A stretch of DNA of 14,405 nucleotides from an uncultured Candidatus Udaeobacter sp. (GCA_955652715.1 CATPBS010000211.1:1-14405), one strand, 5' to 3'; counted from the stretch's first letter, positions 8,011 through 13,701 are shown. Notes: a model not told the origin generated them from the letters alone. A program made the numbers and translations.

Positions 8011-8225
8011 GCCGGCTGCCTATTCGTTCTGGCTCCGATGCGGTTAAGGCATTCGGTAAAATTGGATACGCGATCGATCACCAAACAGGAAGTCACATCA
8101 TTCTGCGACATTCGTCCGGACGCCGGCTCACGGTTCCAAATCATCGCGAGTTGGCTAAAGGAACGTTGCGTGCCTTGATTCGCGAATCCGGTCTAACAAA
8201 GGAGCAATTCGCCGAATTGCTTTGA
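8007..8225 (+). CDS. hicA: HicA-like mRNA interferase toxin
   Basis: 72 residues with the double-stranded-RNA-binding-like HicA fold. The core GSHIILRH (28-35) carries the catalytic histidine H30, followed by RRLTVPNHRELAKGTLRALIRESGLTKEQF, typical of the family. The toxin cleaves mRNA under stress when HicB is degraded. The N-terminus MSRLPIRSGSDAVKAFGKIGY is also standard, and no lesion is visible, so this is the one toxin-antitoxin pair in the window that looks fully functional. The start is GTG overlapping the hicB stop. Confidence 0.9.
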   Translation: MSRLPIRSGSDAVKAFGKIGYAIDHQTGSHIILRHSSGRRLTVPNHRELAKGTLRALIRESGLTKEQFAELL

Positions 8226-8261
8226 GCAACATGAAAGTAGGCGACATGCTGGAGTACGAAC

Positions 8262-8285
8262 TGTAGGGGCGGCTGTGTCAGCCGC
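8262..8285 (+). repeat. REP-like hairpin (GTAG foot)
   Basis: TGTAG is followed by a perfect stem GCGGCTG-tgt-CAGCCGC. It lies 36 bases after hicA. It ends an 11-codon ORF (ATG 8231, MKVGDMLEYEL) by supplying its TAG, and the brnT-like remnant begins directly after it. Confidence 0.75.
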
Positions 8286-8415
8286 AGAACTAAAAAAATT
8301 AGTCACGCGAATGATCGCTTGGTAGTGCGCGACCGCCGGGCGCACCAAACGGATTATTGGTGCAAGGAAATCCACGCCAAGCGAGATCGAGACGTATGAG
8401 GAAGTCGCAGGATAA
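8286..8415 (+). pseudogene. BrnT-like toxin, 5'-truncated and frameshifted remnant
   Basis: Right after the hairpin repeat one frame reads KKISHANDRLVV, which resembles the middle strand of BrnT toxins. Near 8325-8335 similarity switches frame to GRTKRIIGARKSTPSEIETYEEVAG with TAA at 8413-8415. The R-x-x-R-I-I-x-A-R-K-x-T-x-x-E...YEE ending is the BrnT C-terminal signature. The first 45 or so residues of a normal BrnT are missing, cut at the repeat boundary, and about one base appears lost inside. The end overlaps the start of the next ORF by 20 bases, which is the usual toxin/antitoxin overlap. No active ribonuclease is expected. Confidence 0.6.
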
Positions 8416-8623
8416 GGAAACGACAGCGAAGAATCTCGAAGAGAAATTCGATCGAGGCGAAGACGTGCTCGATTATTTCGATGTGCGTAAGGCGCGCGTG
8501 ATCACATCGTCACCAAAAGAATCGGCTAATAAACCAAAGTCTTCGCATCCGGTGAAAGACAATTCGCATCGACGTGCGGTCGTTCGAGAAAAATCGACTC
8601 GCTATCGCAAAAAGACTGGGTAG
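8396..8623 (+). CDS. Small antitoxin-like protein paired with the BrnT remnant
   Basis: 75 residues from ATG 8396. The N-terminal part, ETTAKNLEEKFDRGEDVLDYFDVRKARVI, resembles the leader region of antitoxins that accompany BrnT-like toxins (F-D-x-G-E-D-x-x-x-Y-x-D). Such antitoxins normally continue into a ribbon-helix-helix domain with a V-N-V-D-F-P strand. Here that domain is absent in all three frames and is replaced by a basic, Ser/Lys/Arg-rich tail. It may be a truncated antitoxin or a divergent type that binds nucleic acid through its tail. The TAG stop is part of the GTAG foot of the following hairpin. Confidence 0.6.
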   Translation: MRKSQDKETTAKNLEEKFDRGEDVLDYFDVRKARVITSSPKESANKPKSSHPVKDNSHRRAVVREKSTRYRKKTG

Positions 8624-8665
8624 CGCACGCGTCCCGCGTGCTCGTGTGGGCGTCTCGCCGAGACG
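8619..8665 (+). repeat. Two tandem REP-like hairpins
   Basis: GTAG at 8620-8623 is followed by GCACGCG-tcc-CGCGTGC (8625-8641) and then by CGTCTC-gcc-GAGACG (8651-8665). Both are perfect stems with three-base loops. They start exactly at the stop codon of the antitoxin-like ORF. Confidence 0.7.
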
Positions 8666-8736
8666 ACCTTTCCAAAGTTTCCGCACAACCGATCCACCCC
8701 GGCGGCAGCGAACTCGAAAGACCCCGCAGCCTCGAT

Positions 8737-8771
8737 GCAATGCGAGTCCGGCTCGGACTTGCGGCGCCTCG
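8737..8771 (+). repeat. Second repeat family, copy 1
   Basis: 35-base segment centred on AGTCCG-gct-CGGACT. It matches 12347-12381 at 27 of 35 positions without gaps. Both copies lie in gaps between accessory genes. Confidence 0.65.
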
Positions 8772-8787
8772 TCGCAAAACTTTTTTC

Positions 8788-8822
8788 GCACTTGTCACTT
8801 GCCACTCGTTACTCGTCACTGG
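8788..8822 (+). repeat. Five-unit heptamer array upstream of the DUF1579 gene
   Basis: Five consecutive degenerate heptamers of consensus YCACTYG occupy exactly 35 bases and end 12 bases before the ATG at 8835. The first unit, gcacttg, is identical to the first unit of the array at 13035. Confidence 0.7.
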
Positions 8823-8834
8823 CAAGATCCTGTT

Positions 8835-9518
8835 ATGAAAACACTTATGCCATTAATCACAATTCTGTTCGCGACAGTGATCGCGACTCCCTCATTTGCG
8901 CAAAGCCCTGCCGCATCGCCCGCGACTGCATCGAGCCCAAGCGTGGCAAAACCAGCAGCTCCAGGCGGCCAGCCGAACCCGCAGGAGATGATGAAGCAGA
9001 TGATGGAGCTCTCGAAGCTCAACGAGAACCACAAGCTTCTCTCCGGCCTCGATGGCAACTGGAATTACACCATCAAGTTCTGGATGAATCCCGATCCGAA
9101 CGCCAAGCCGCAGGAATCCAAAGGCACCGCGGTGAGGAAATCGATCATGGATGGTCGCTACTCCGTCATGGATGTGACTGGCAAAATGGAAACGCCCGGT
9201 CCCGACGGTAAGAAAAAAGAGATGACGTTCAAAGGGCATGGAATCGAGGGTTACGACAACGTGAAGAAAAAATTCGTCGGCACCTGGGTCGACAACATGG
9301 GCACGGGCATCATGTTCTCCGAAGGCACTTACGATCCCGCAACGAAAACCTTCACCTACACCAGCGAATACGAAGGCATCCCGGGAATGAAGCAACAGAT
9401 CCGCGAAGTGCTGAAGATCGCCGACAACAACCATATGACCTTTGAATGGTACGAAAATCAGGGCGGCCAGGAAAAAAAGACGATGGAGATCAACTACACG
9501 CGCGCGGGCAAAAAGTAG
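8835..9518 (+). CDS. Secreted DUF1579-family protein
   Basis: 227 residues. A signal peptide (MKTLMPLITILFATVIATPSFAQ) is followed by an Ala/Ser/Pro-rich linker (about 24-55), a methionine-rich helix and a DUF1579 beta-barrel-like domain from about residue 72 to the end. Typical blocks include HKLLSGLDGNWNYTIKFW, the GIEGYDNVKKKFVGTWVDNMGTGI stretch and the MTFEWYENQGG ending. The family is widespread in soil bacteria, is secreted or periplasmic, and has no proven function. The frame is open further upstream to 8574, but that extension translates only repeat DNA, so the ATG at 8835 with its signal peptide is the real start. The gap before it holds hairpins and a heptamer array and has no strong ribosome site. 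Confidence 0.9.
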   Translation: MKTLMPLITILFATVIATPSFAQSPAASPATASSPSVAKPAAPGGQPNPQEMMKQMMELSKLNENHKLLSGLDGNWNYTIKFWMNPDPNAKPQESKGTAVRKSIMDGRYSVMDVTGKMETPGPDGKKKEMTFKGHGIEGYDNVKKKFVGTWVDNMGTGIMFSEGTYDPATKTFTYTSEYEGIPGMKQQIREVLKIADNNHMTFEWYENQGGQEKKTMEINYTRAGKK

Positions 9519-9560
9519 CGCGTGCCGATTGCGGATCACGGATATCTGATACCGAGAATC

Positions 9561-9595
9561 TGTAGCGGCAACCGTTTCGGCAACGCTGCGGCGGA
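9561..9595 (+). repeat. Degenerate GTAG-footed repeat
   Basis: TGTAGCGGCA opens this segment as in the copy at 12438, but the stem is imperfect. It lies in the 93-base gap between the DUF1579 gene and the broken gene at 9612. Confidence 0.35.
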
Positions 9596-9611
9596 AAAAC
9601 TCCGCGCGAGC

Positions 9612-9965
9612 TCAAATCCACTCGCGCACACCGCGGCCGGGATCGCGCGGACTGATGACGCCGGCCATTCTTTCCCAGACGGCGTTTACTGCGGGACGCA
9701 CCGTGTCCCATGGCAATGCTGAACCGGGTTTCGCCTTCTCGTAGTCGAGCGCAACGGAATCTTCGACTTCGTCGAATTTCTTCCCGGGATACTTGAGGAA
9801 TGAATTGTAGGCGGTGCGATAGGCGTGCTCGAATTGCTCGTAAGAATAGTTCTTCGCGTACGCTTGTTTGGAATGTTGTTCGCGCTAATAAGCCGCTTCT
9901 TTTCGCGGATCCACTCCGCCGCTTTGATCGGTTTTGCCGCCTGCTGTTTCGGAACCTGTTTGCAT
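9612..9965 (-). pseudogene. Conserved hypothetical protein interrupted by one in-frame TAG
   Basis: Read on the minus strand from ATG 9965: MQTGSETAGGKTDQSGGVDP-RKEAAY, TAG (codon 27, 9885-9887), then REQHSKQAYAKNYSYEQFEHAYRTAY, KYPGKKFDEVEDSVALDYEK and a conserved-looking C-terminus ending GRGVREWI with TGA. The second part resembles a small acidic family with a Y-x-x-x-Y...Y-P-G-x-x-F-D-E-V-E pattern known to me only as hypothetical. In such proteins a tryptophan usually stands before R-E, so TGG to TAG is the likely change. The frame is otherwise perfect over 118 codons. It has no signal peptide or membrane segment. A longer minus-strand ORF in another frame over the same region (9490-10047) is Arg/Ser-rich noise. 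Confidence 0.65.
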
Positions 9966-10077
9966 AGCTGTGCCCTCTATTGCTGCTCATTAGAACATCG
10001 CCAGTGACCGGCCAAATGGTCGCTTTTCTCAACTGATCCTGAGACAAACGATCTGAAAGGTCGCCGCTCCGAACTGC

Positions 10078-10101
10078 TGTAGCGGCGGTCTCTGACCACC
10101 G
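10078..10101 (+). repeat. REP-like hairpin (GTAG foot)
   Basis: TGTAGC is followed by GGCGGTC-tct-GACCACC, with one mismatch that becomes a G-U pair on the minus strand. It lies 57 bases upstream of the SDR gene. Confidence 0.6.
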
Positions 10102-10158
10102 ATCTTAGAACAACCGTTTTTTCGCGGACACTGACGCATTCCCGCGCGATGATCCGCC

Positions 10159-10953
10159 ATGGACCTACAACTGAAAGATAAACTCGCGCTGGTCTCCGGC
10201 TCGACTGCCGGGATCGGTTTCGCGATCGCAAATGGACTCGCCCGTGAAGGCGCGCGCGTCATCGTGAACGGTCGCACGGACCACCGGGTCAACACTGCGA
10301 TCGAGCGGATTCGTTCACACAACGCTGGCGCGAAACTTGAAGGGATTGCGGTCGATCTCGGCAGCGCAGCTGGCGTTGACGAAGTGGTGCGACGTTTCCC
10401 AGACGTTGAAGTGCTCGTGAACAATCTCGGAATTTTCGAACCGAAACCATTCGAGCAAATCTCCGACGCAGACTGGCTCCGGTTTTTCGAGATCAACGTG
10501 ATGAGCGGCGTACGGCTGAGTCGCGCCTATCTTCCGTCGATGAAGAAACGAGGCTGGGGTCGAATCGTTTTCATCTCGAGCGAGTCCGGCATACAAATCC
10601 CGGCCGAGATGATTCACTACGGTGTGACGAAAACTGCGCAGATAGCTGTCGCGCGCGGCATCGCCGAAGCGTGCGCCGGCACGGGCGTAACGTGCAACGC
10701 GGTATTGCCGGGACCGACCGCCTCCGAAGGGGTAAACGACTTTGTCGGCTCGCTCGCCTCGCAAGGCGGCCAAACTCGCCGGAAGGTGGAAAAGGAATTC
10801 TTCGAAAAAGCGCGCCCAACTTCGCTGCTGAAGCGGTTCGCTACGCCCGACGAAGTCGCGGCCATGGTCGTGTTTGTCTGCAGCCCACTGAGCGCAGCCA
10901 CCAACGGCGCCGCTCTGCGCGTTGACGGCGGCGTTGTCCGCTCACCGTTTTAA
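10159..10953 (+). CDS. Short-chain dehydrogenase/reductase (classical SDR)
   Basis: 264-residue NAD(P)-dependent oxidoreductase. The cofactor motif GSTAGIG is at 14-20, VNNLG at 87-91, the catalytic serine near S140/S141, and the Y-x-x-x-K pair at Y154 and K158. The closing sequence TNGAALRVDGG (249-258) is typical of FabG-like classical SDRs. An insertion rich in charged residues at about 190-225 forms the variable substrate lid, so the substrate cannot be predicted. The ATG at 10159 gives a standard N-terminus (LQLKDKLALVSGS). No gene is adjacent on the same strand, and hairpin repeats lie on both sides, so it is probably transcribed alone. Confidence 0.92.
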   Translation: MDLQLKDKLALVSGSTAGIGFAIANGLAREGARVIVNGRTDHRVNTAIERIRSHNAGAKLEGIAVDLGSAAGVDEVVRRFPDVEVLVNNLGIFEPKPFEQISDADWLRFFEINVMSGVRLSRAYLPSMKKRGWGRIVFISSESGIQIPAEMIHYGVTKTAQIAVARGIAEACAGTGVTCNAVLPGPTASEGVNDFVGSLASQGGQTRRKVEKEFFEKARPTSLLKRFATPDEVAAMVVFVCSPLSAATNGAALRVDGGVVRSPF

Positions 10954-10960
10954 CAATGGC

Positions 10961-10985
10961 TGTAGCCTCCGCTGTCCTCAGCGGA
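10961..10985 (+). repeat. REP-like hairpin (GTAG foot)
   Basis: TGTAGCC is followed by TCCGCTG-tcct-CAGCGGA, a perfect seven-pair stem. It sits seven bases after the SDR stop and could act as a transcript-end structure. Confidence 0.65.
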
Positions 10986-10994
10986 AATCAAAAT

Positions 10995-11074
10995 TGTAGG
11001 GCAAGCGCATCGCTTGCCGGGTGCTGATGTCAATAAAAACCGCGTAGCTCGGCAAGCGAAGCGCCTACCCTACA
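10995..11074. repeat. Inverted pair of REP-like hairpins
   Basis: The forward copy starts TGTAGG with stem GGCAAGCG-cat-CGCTTGCC (11000-11018). The reverse copy, with GTAG read from 11073 leftwards, has the stem GGTAGGCG/CGCTTGCC, which pairs fully if two G-U pairs on the minus strand are allowed. The pair resembles the composite REP units of other bacteria. Confidence 0.7.
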
Positions 11075-11132
11075 AATTGCCTTTTGCTCGTTGGACTCGA
11101 ATCGGTATGGCAAGTGACAGCTGACGAGTTTT

Positions 11133-11157
11133 TGTAGGGCGTCTGGGTCAGACGCCA
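11133..11157 (+). repeat. REP-like hairpin (GTAG foot)
   Basis: TGTAG is followed by GGCGTCTG-ggt-CAGACGCC, a perfect eight-pair stem. It lies 13 bases beyond the end of the minus-strand gene at 11170. Confidence 0.75.
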
Positions 11158-11169
11158 TCCTTCTCTCAG

Positions 11170-11799
11170 CTACGGTTTCTCTCGAGTCTGATCAGCGATC
11201 CAGTTCGTTTCCCACGTCTTTCCGCCGTCGGTCGAAAAGGATTGTTCAAAGTGGGCCGACGCCGGTGTGATATCAGACCAGACGTATCGAACGAAGATCG
11301 CCCGACCGTTGTAATCCTCCTGATCGTAGAATTCGCCGCGCCCATCCTTAAACTGGCCAATGACAGGCGGCAGACTCAGCGCGCCTTTGGCCGCGTTGGC
11401 CCAGTAAAGACTCCACTGATGCGATTCTGGATTGTAAAGTCGCAGGGTCAGACCCTGGATGTGCGTCTTCCGATCCGCACTATAGACCTCGACCTCATCA
11501 AGGTTCGCCTTACCATCCCAAATTTTTCGACAGCTCGAATGACCGTCGAGTTCCACCCAGGTGTTGGAGCCGGTCAACGGATGGTCCAGTCTTTTTAGAT
11601 GAAATTTCTAATTGCCGAGAGCGAAGTCGAAATCGTGCTGCCCGTCGCGCAGTGAAGCGCCATTTTGCGACGCTTCCTTCGCGGTAGGCGAAGCAGTCTG
11701 AGCCCAGGTCAGAATAGGTTGCGAAAAGAGCAACGCCCCGACTGTGACCGCGCAAACGCTAATCGACCCGCGTACTGTCATCTTCCGGTTCTTTCTCAT
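11170..11799 (-). pseudogene. Secreted DUF1579-like protein interrupted by one in-frame TAG
   Basis: Read on the minus strand: a signal peptide (MTVRGSISVCAVTVGALLFS...WAQ), then DGQHDFDFALGN, TAG at 11608-11610 (codon 64), and in the same frame KFHLKRLDHPLTGSNTWVELDG and so on to TAG at 11170-11172. The second part, with GLTLRLYNPESHQWSLYWAN, a GRGEFYDQEDYNGRAIFVRY block and a FSTDGGKTWETNWI ending, matches a secreted family I associate with DUF1579. There the junction reads G-T-W-K-x-H-L-R/K-R-L, so the amber stands for tryptophan (TGG to TAG). Length (209 residues) and frame are otherwise intact. Start at 11799, or at the internal ATG 11781. Confidence 0.8.
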
Positions 11800-11851
11800 A
11801 TGATTCTATTTTTAACCGCGGCCACTGTACCTGAGTTTAGCGCCAGTGATA

Positions 11852-11896
11852 GGCCACTTCGCGTAGACTACCAATACCACCTATCGGGAAGTGGCC
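11852..11896. repeat. Inverted repeat in a divergent gap
   Basis: Arms GGCCACTTCGCG and CGGGAAGTGGCC pair at 11 of 12 positions around a 21-base loop. GATAG (11848) and CTATC (11881) offer a competing helix. It lies between the divergent genes at 11799 and 11959 and could be an operator or a leader structure. No GTAG foot is present. Confidence 0.45.
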
Positions 11897-11958
11897 GATG
11901 GCTGGGCGGCTGATCCCTGCCTCTGTCGCTATTTCCCGGATCGGTGCGATATTCCTAG

Positions 11959-12315
11959 ATGTCTAAGCGATCTGCTATCTCTTTCACACGTCGCGCGCCC
12001 GACAACATCGCCGAAGAGCTGATCGCTGTGCTTTCGTCGAAGACCTCTTTCGAATTCAAGCCGTTATTCGAAATTATCTTGCTCAATCTGCGGGAGAGAA
12101 ACGCAGCCGGTGGCGGCGAAGAGATGCTGCGCTTGCGAGCTTATGAAAAGCTTCAGGGCCTTGTCTACCAGGGCGCGGTCAAACGAACGACCATAGGAAT
12201 CACGAAGAAATACAAAGGCGTCGCTACGCGAATGGTTGTGCTGCGCGCCGAGATGAAAGCTGTGCGCACCGCCTGCAACGACCGTGCTCTCGCCAGGGCT
12301 GCTGCGGCTAACTGA
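11959..12315 (+). CDS. Small basic hypothetical protein
   Basis: 118 residues that I do not recognise. It is strongly basic and predicted mostly helical: MSKRSAISFTRRAPDNIAEEL, a hydrophobic helix FKPLFEIILLNL, then MLRLRAYEKLQGLVYQGAVKRTTIGITKKYKG and an Arg/Ala-rich end. The helix / YEKL.GLVYQGAVKR / TKKYKG sequence could be a winged-helix nucleic-acid-binding fold, but this is only a guess. Codon usage looks like that of the neighbours. There is no signal peptide or membrane helix. It stands alone, divergent from the broken secreted protein, with an inverted repeat in front. TGA stop. Confidence 0.55.
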   Translation: MSKRSAISFTRRAPDNIAEELIAVLSSKTSFEFKPLFEIILLNLRERNAAGGGEEMLRLRAYEKLQGLVYQGAVKRTTIGITKKYKGVATRMVVLRAEMKAVRTACNDRALARAAAAN

Positions 12316-12346
12316 TCGCTGACTTCTGACATCGGATTCCGGGGAC

Positions 12347-12381
12347 GTAATGCCAGTCCGACTCGGACTTTGGTGTCCTCG
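12347..12381 (+). repeat. Second repeat family, copy 2
   Basis: Centred on AGTCCG-act-CGGACT. It aligns with 8737-8771 without gaps. The loop base change g to a leaves the stem intact. Confidence 0.65.
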
Positions 12382-12404
12382 CTGAACACCTTCTAGTCGC
12401 ATAG

Positions 12405-12425
12405 TAAGCCGCTCATGATACATGA
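12405..12425 (+). promoter_or_regulatory. Operator-like motif shared with 14212-14232
   Basis: TAAGCCGCTCATGAT and the following acatga match the right-hand copy at 19 of 21 positions. The dyad is partly degraded here. It is followed by a short ORF (ATG 12422, MKLTLL) whose TAG comes from the next hairpin repeat. Confidence 0.4.
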
Positions 12426-12437
12426 AGTTAACTCTTC

Positions 12438-12492
12438 TGTAGCGGCAGCCGTGTCCTTAGCGAAACGGTGTAGCGGCGGCTGTGCCAGCCGC
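12438..12492 (+). repeat. Tandem pair of REP-like elements
   Basis: The first copy (TGTAGCGGCAGCCG) has a poor stem. The second (12469-12492) has GTAG and a perfect GCGGCTG-tgc-CAGCCGC stem, identical to the copy at 8262 except for the loop. They lie just upstream of the antitoxin gene at 12555. Confidence 0.7.
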
Positions 12493-12554
12493 GAGAAGGA
12501 GAATTGTTCTCGCTACGACTTGCCTTCAATTCCCTCCGTGCCGACTATGAAGCC

Positions 12555-12788
12555 GTGAGTGCGACCGTAGAAAAAATTCTCGAAGAGGTTAAGAGCTTGT
12601 CGTCCCAAGAACGTCAAGAGCTTTGGGACCGTGTCGCTGCTGAGGCAGCTAGCGACTTGGACGATTGGGAAAGGCAGATCGAACGCGACTCGAACGCGGG
12701 AAAGCTCGATCACCTGCTCGCTGAATTAAAGGATGATATCAAGGCCGGTCGAGTGAAACCGTTGGATGAAGTCATTAACGAACCGTAG
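12555..12788 (+). CDS. Small antitoxin of a RelE/HigB-like toxin pair
   Basis: 77 residues from GTG 12555: SATVEKILEEVKSLSSQERQELWDRVAAE, then WERQIERDSNAGKLDHLLAELKDDIKAGRVKPLDEV. The two-part layout fits the short acidic antitoxins that precede RelE/ParE-fold toxins: an N-terminal dimerising helix with L-S-x-x-E-R, and a C-terminal toxin-wrapping tail with W-x-x-x-I-E-x-D-x-x-x-G-K-L-D. An upstream ATA/TTG-type extension to 12504 would translate repeat-derived sequence and is not favoured. It overlaps the toxin ATG by 23 bases. The frame is intact although the toxin is not. Confidence 0.75.
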   Translation: MSATVEKILEEVKSLSSQERQELWDRVAAEAASDLDDWERQIERDSNAGKLDHLLAELKDDIKAGRVKPLDEVINEP

Positions 12789-13028
12789 ATTCTGGGAAGC
12801 CTACCGAAAACTTCCCGGGCCGGTTCGCCGTAACGCTCGTAACACCTATCGCCTCTGGCTTCGGAACCCCGGCTGCCGTCGCTCCACTTTAAGAAAGTCG
12901 GCAAAGTTTGGTCGATTCGGATCGGCAATACGAACTACCGCGCACTGGCTGACGTTCAAGGCGATACCGCATATTGGTTCTGGATCGGTCCGCATGATGA
13001 ATACGAGCGAATCATTTCCGGTCGCTAG
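12766..13028 (+). pseudogene. RelE/HigB-like toxin with a one-base deletion
   Basis: From ATG 12766 the frame reads MKSLTNRRFWEAYRKLPGPV, then ARNTYRLWLRNP up to a run of four C (12867-12870). Downstream, the matching frame is shifted by one: RLPSLHFKKVGKVWSIRIG, then NYRALADVQGD and AYWFWIGPHDEYERIISGR with TAG at 13026-13028. Both halves are typical of RelE-superfamily ribosome-dependent ribonucleases or their HigB-like relatives. Adding one C to the run restores a single 88-residue frame. The unshifted frame runs on to 13062 as nonsense. A sequencing error in the homopolymer cannot be excluded, but the gene as written makes no toxin. Confidence 0.8.
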
Positions 13029-13034
13029 CCCTCG

Positions 13035-13069
13035 GCACTTGCCGCTAGTCACTAGTCACTAGTCACTTG
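13035..13069 (+). repeat. Five-unit heptamer array after the toxin remnant
   Basis: Five heptamers of consensus TCACTAG/GCACTTG occupy exactly 35 bases, six bases after the toxin stop. The three inner-to-last units are nearly identical. Confidence 0.7.
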
Positions 13070-13076
13070 CCCGTCA

Positions 13077-13099
13077 CGCCGTAGCCTTGGCGGAGGCGG
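13077..13099 (+). repeat. REP-like element, CGCCGTAG subtype
   Basis: CGCCGTAG followed by a short stem and GAGGCGGA; the outer arms CGCC and GGCG pair. It is the same design as the copy at 13740 but with a different and shorter inner stem. The rest of the 224-base gap to 13252 holds no gene that I can see. Confidence 0.55.
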
Positions 13100-13252
13100 A
13101 TCACTGGTCACTGCTTAGTGCGATCGCAAAGTTATTCCTTGCTGATTTTCCCACTTCTTAATTCGTCCTTCTTAACTCCTACTTCGTCGAACGTGATTCC
13201 GTGGTGACCACTCGATTCTTTTCTGAACCGGCCGACGCTGCTGCTCCGGGCT

Positions 13253-13618
13253 CTACTCCGCCGAAACGACAAACCGGTTGCCCTCGCTGTCTTTGAACAT
13301 TGCGTAGGTCCCCCATGGTTGTTTCTCCGGCGGACCTTCGAATTCCACGCCGCGCTTCTTCAGCTCCGCGTATGTCTTGTCGATGTCGTCGCACGCATAC
13401 GACATATTCATAAACGATCCGATGCGTTTTTCGTCCCCTTCCGGCGTGAACAACACCACTCGCGTCTCCGCTTTCGGCACGCGCAGTTCGATCCAGCGCT
13501 GTTTCTCGTCGAACGGTTGATCGGTAATGATCGTGAACCCGAGTTTGTCCGTGTAAAAATCCAGGGCCCGGTTCTGATCAGCCACGGGGATACTGACGAA
13601 TTTGATTTGCTTAATCAT
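13253..13618 (-). CDS. VOC-family (glyoxalase/bleomycin-resistance-like) protein
   Basis: 121 residues with one complete VOC module of two beta-alpha-beta-beta-beta repeats. The first is IKQIKFVSIPVADQNRALDFYTDKLGF...RWIELRVP. The second is FMNMSYACDDIDKTYAELKKRGVEF and ends in a WGTYAMFKDSEGNRFVVSAE stretch. Candidate metal ligands are E44 in WIELR and the last glutamate, E121; the usual N-terminal histidine is a serine here, so metal binding is uncertain. Members are lyases, dioxygenases or resistance proteins acting in the cytosol. I chose ATG 13618 because residues before it in the open frame to 13675 are not family-like. The TAG stop is part of a GTAG. Confidence 0.9.
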   Translation of the reverse strand: MIKQIKFVSIPVADQNRALDFYTDKLGFTIITDQPFDEKQRWIELRVPKAETRVVLFTPEGDEKRIGSFMNMSYACDDIDKTYAELKKRGVEFEGPPEKQPWGTYAMFKDSEGNRFVVSAE

Positions 13619-13701
13619 GATGAGCGGAACGTAAATCGGCGTCCGCGTTCGCGTCCAGAACCGAGCTGCTTGCAACGTGAGAAAGTGCTGTCCATTTAAA
13701 A

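Noticed and set aside
8574..8834. N-terminal extension of the DUF1579 protein
   Set aside because: It translates hairpin and heptamer repeats into an Arg/Pro/Ser-rich sequence; a clean signal peptide starts at 8835.
9490..10047. 185-residue minus-strand frame
   Set aside because: Arg/Ser-rich shadow of the TAG-interrupted gene at 9612-9965 in the neighbouring frame.
3847..11610. Genome-wide TAG reassignment or pyrrolysine
   Set aside because: Several intact genes (DUF202-like, DUF1579, VOC, RelE-type antitoxin) still end with TAG and no pyl gene is visible; only suppression or decay is kept as an option.
12860..12875. Programmed frameshift in the RelE-like toxin
   Set aside because: There is no slippery heptamer or downstream stimulatory structure that I can see; a plain C-run deletion is simpler.
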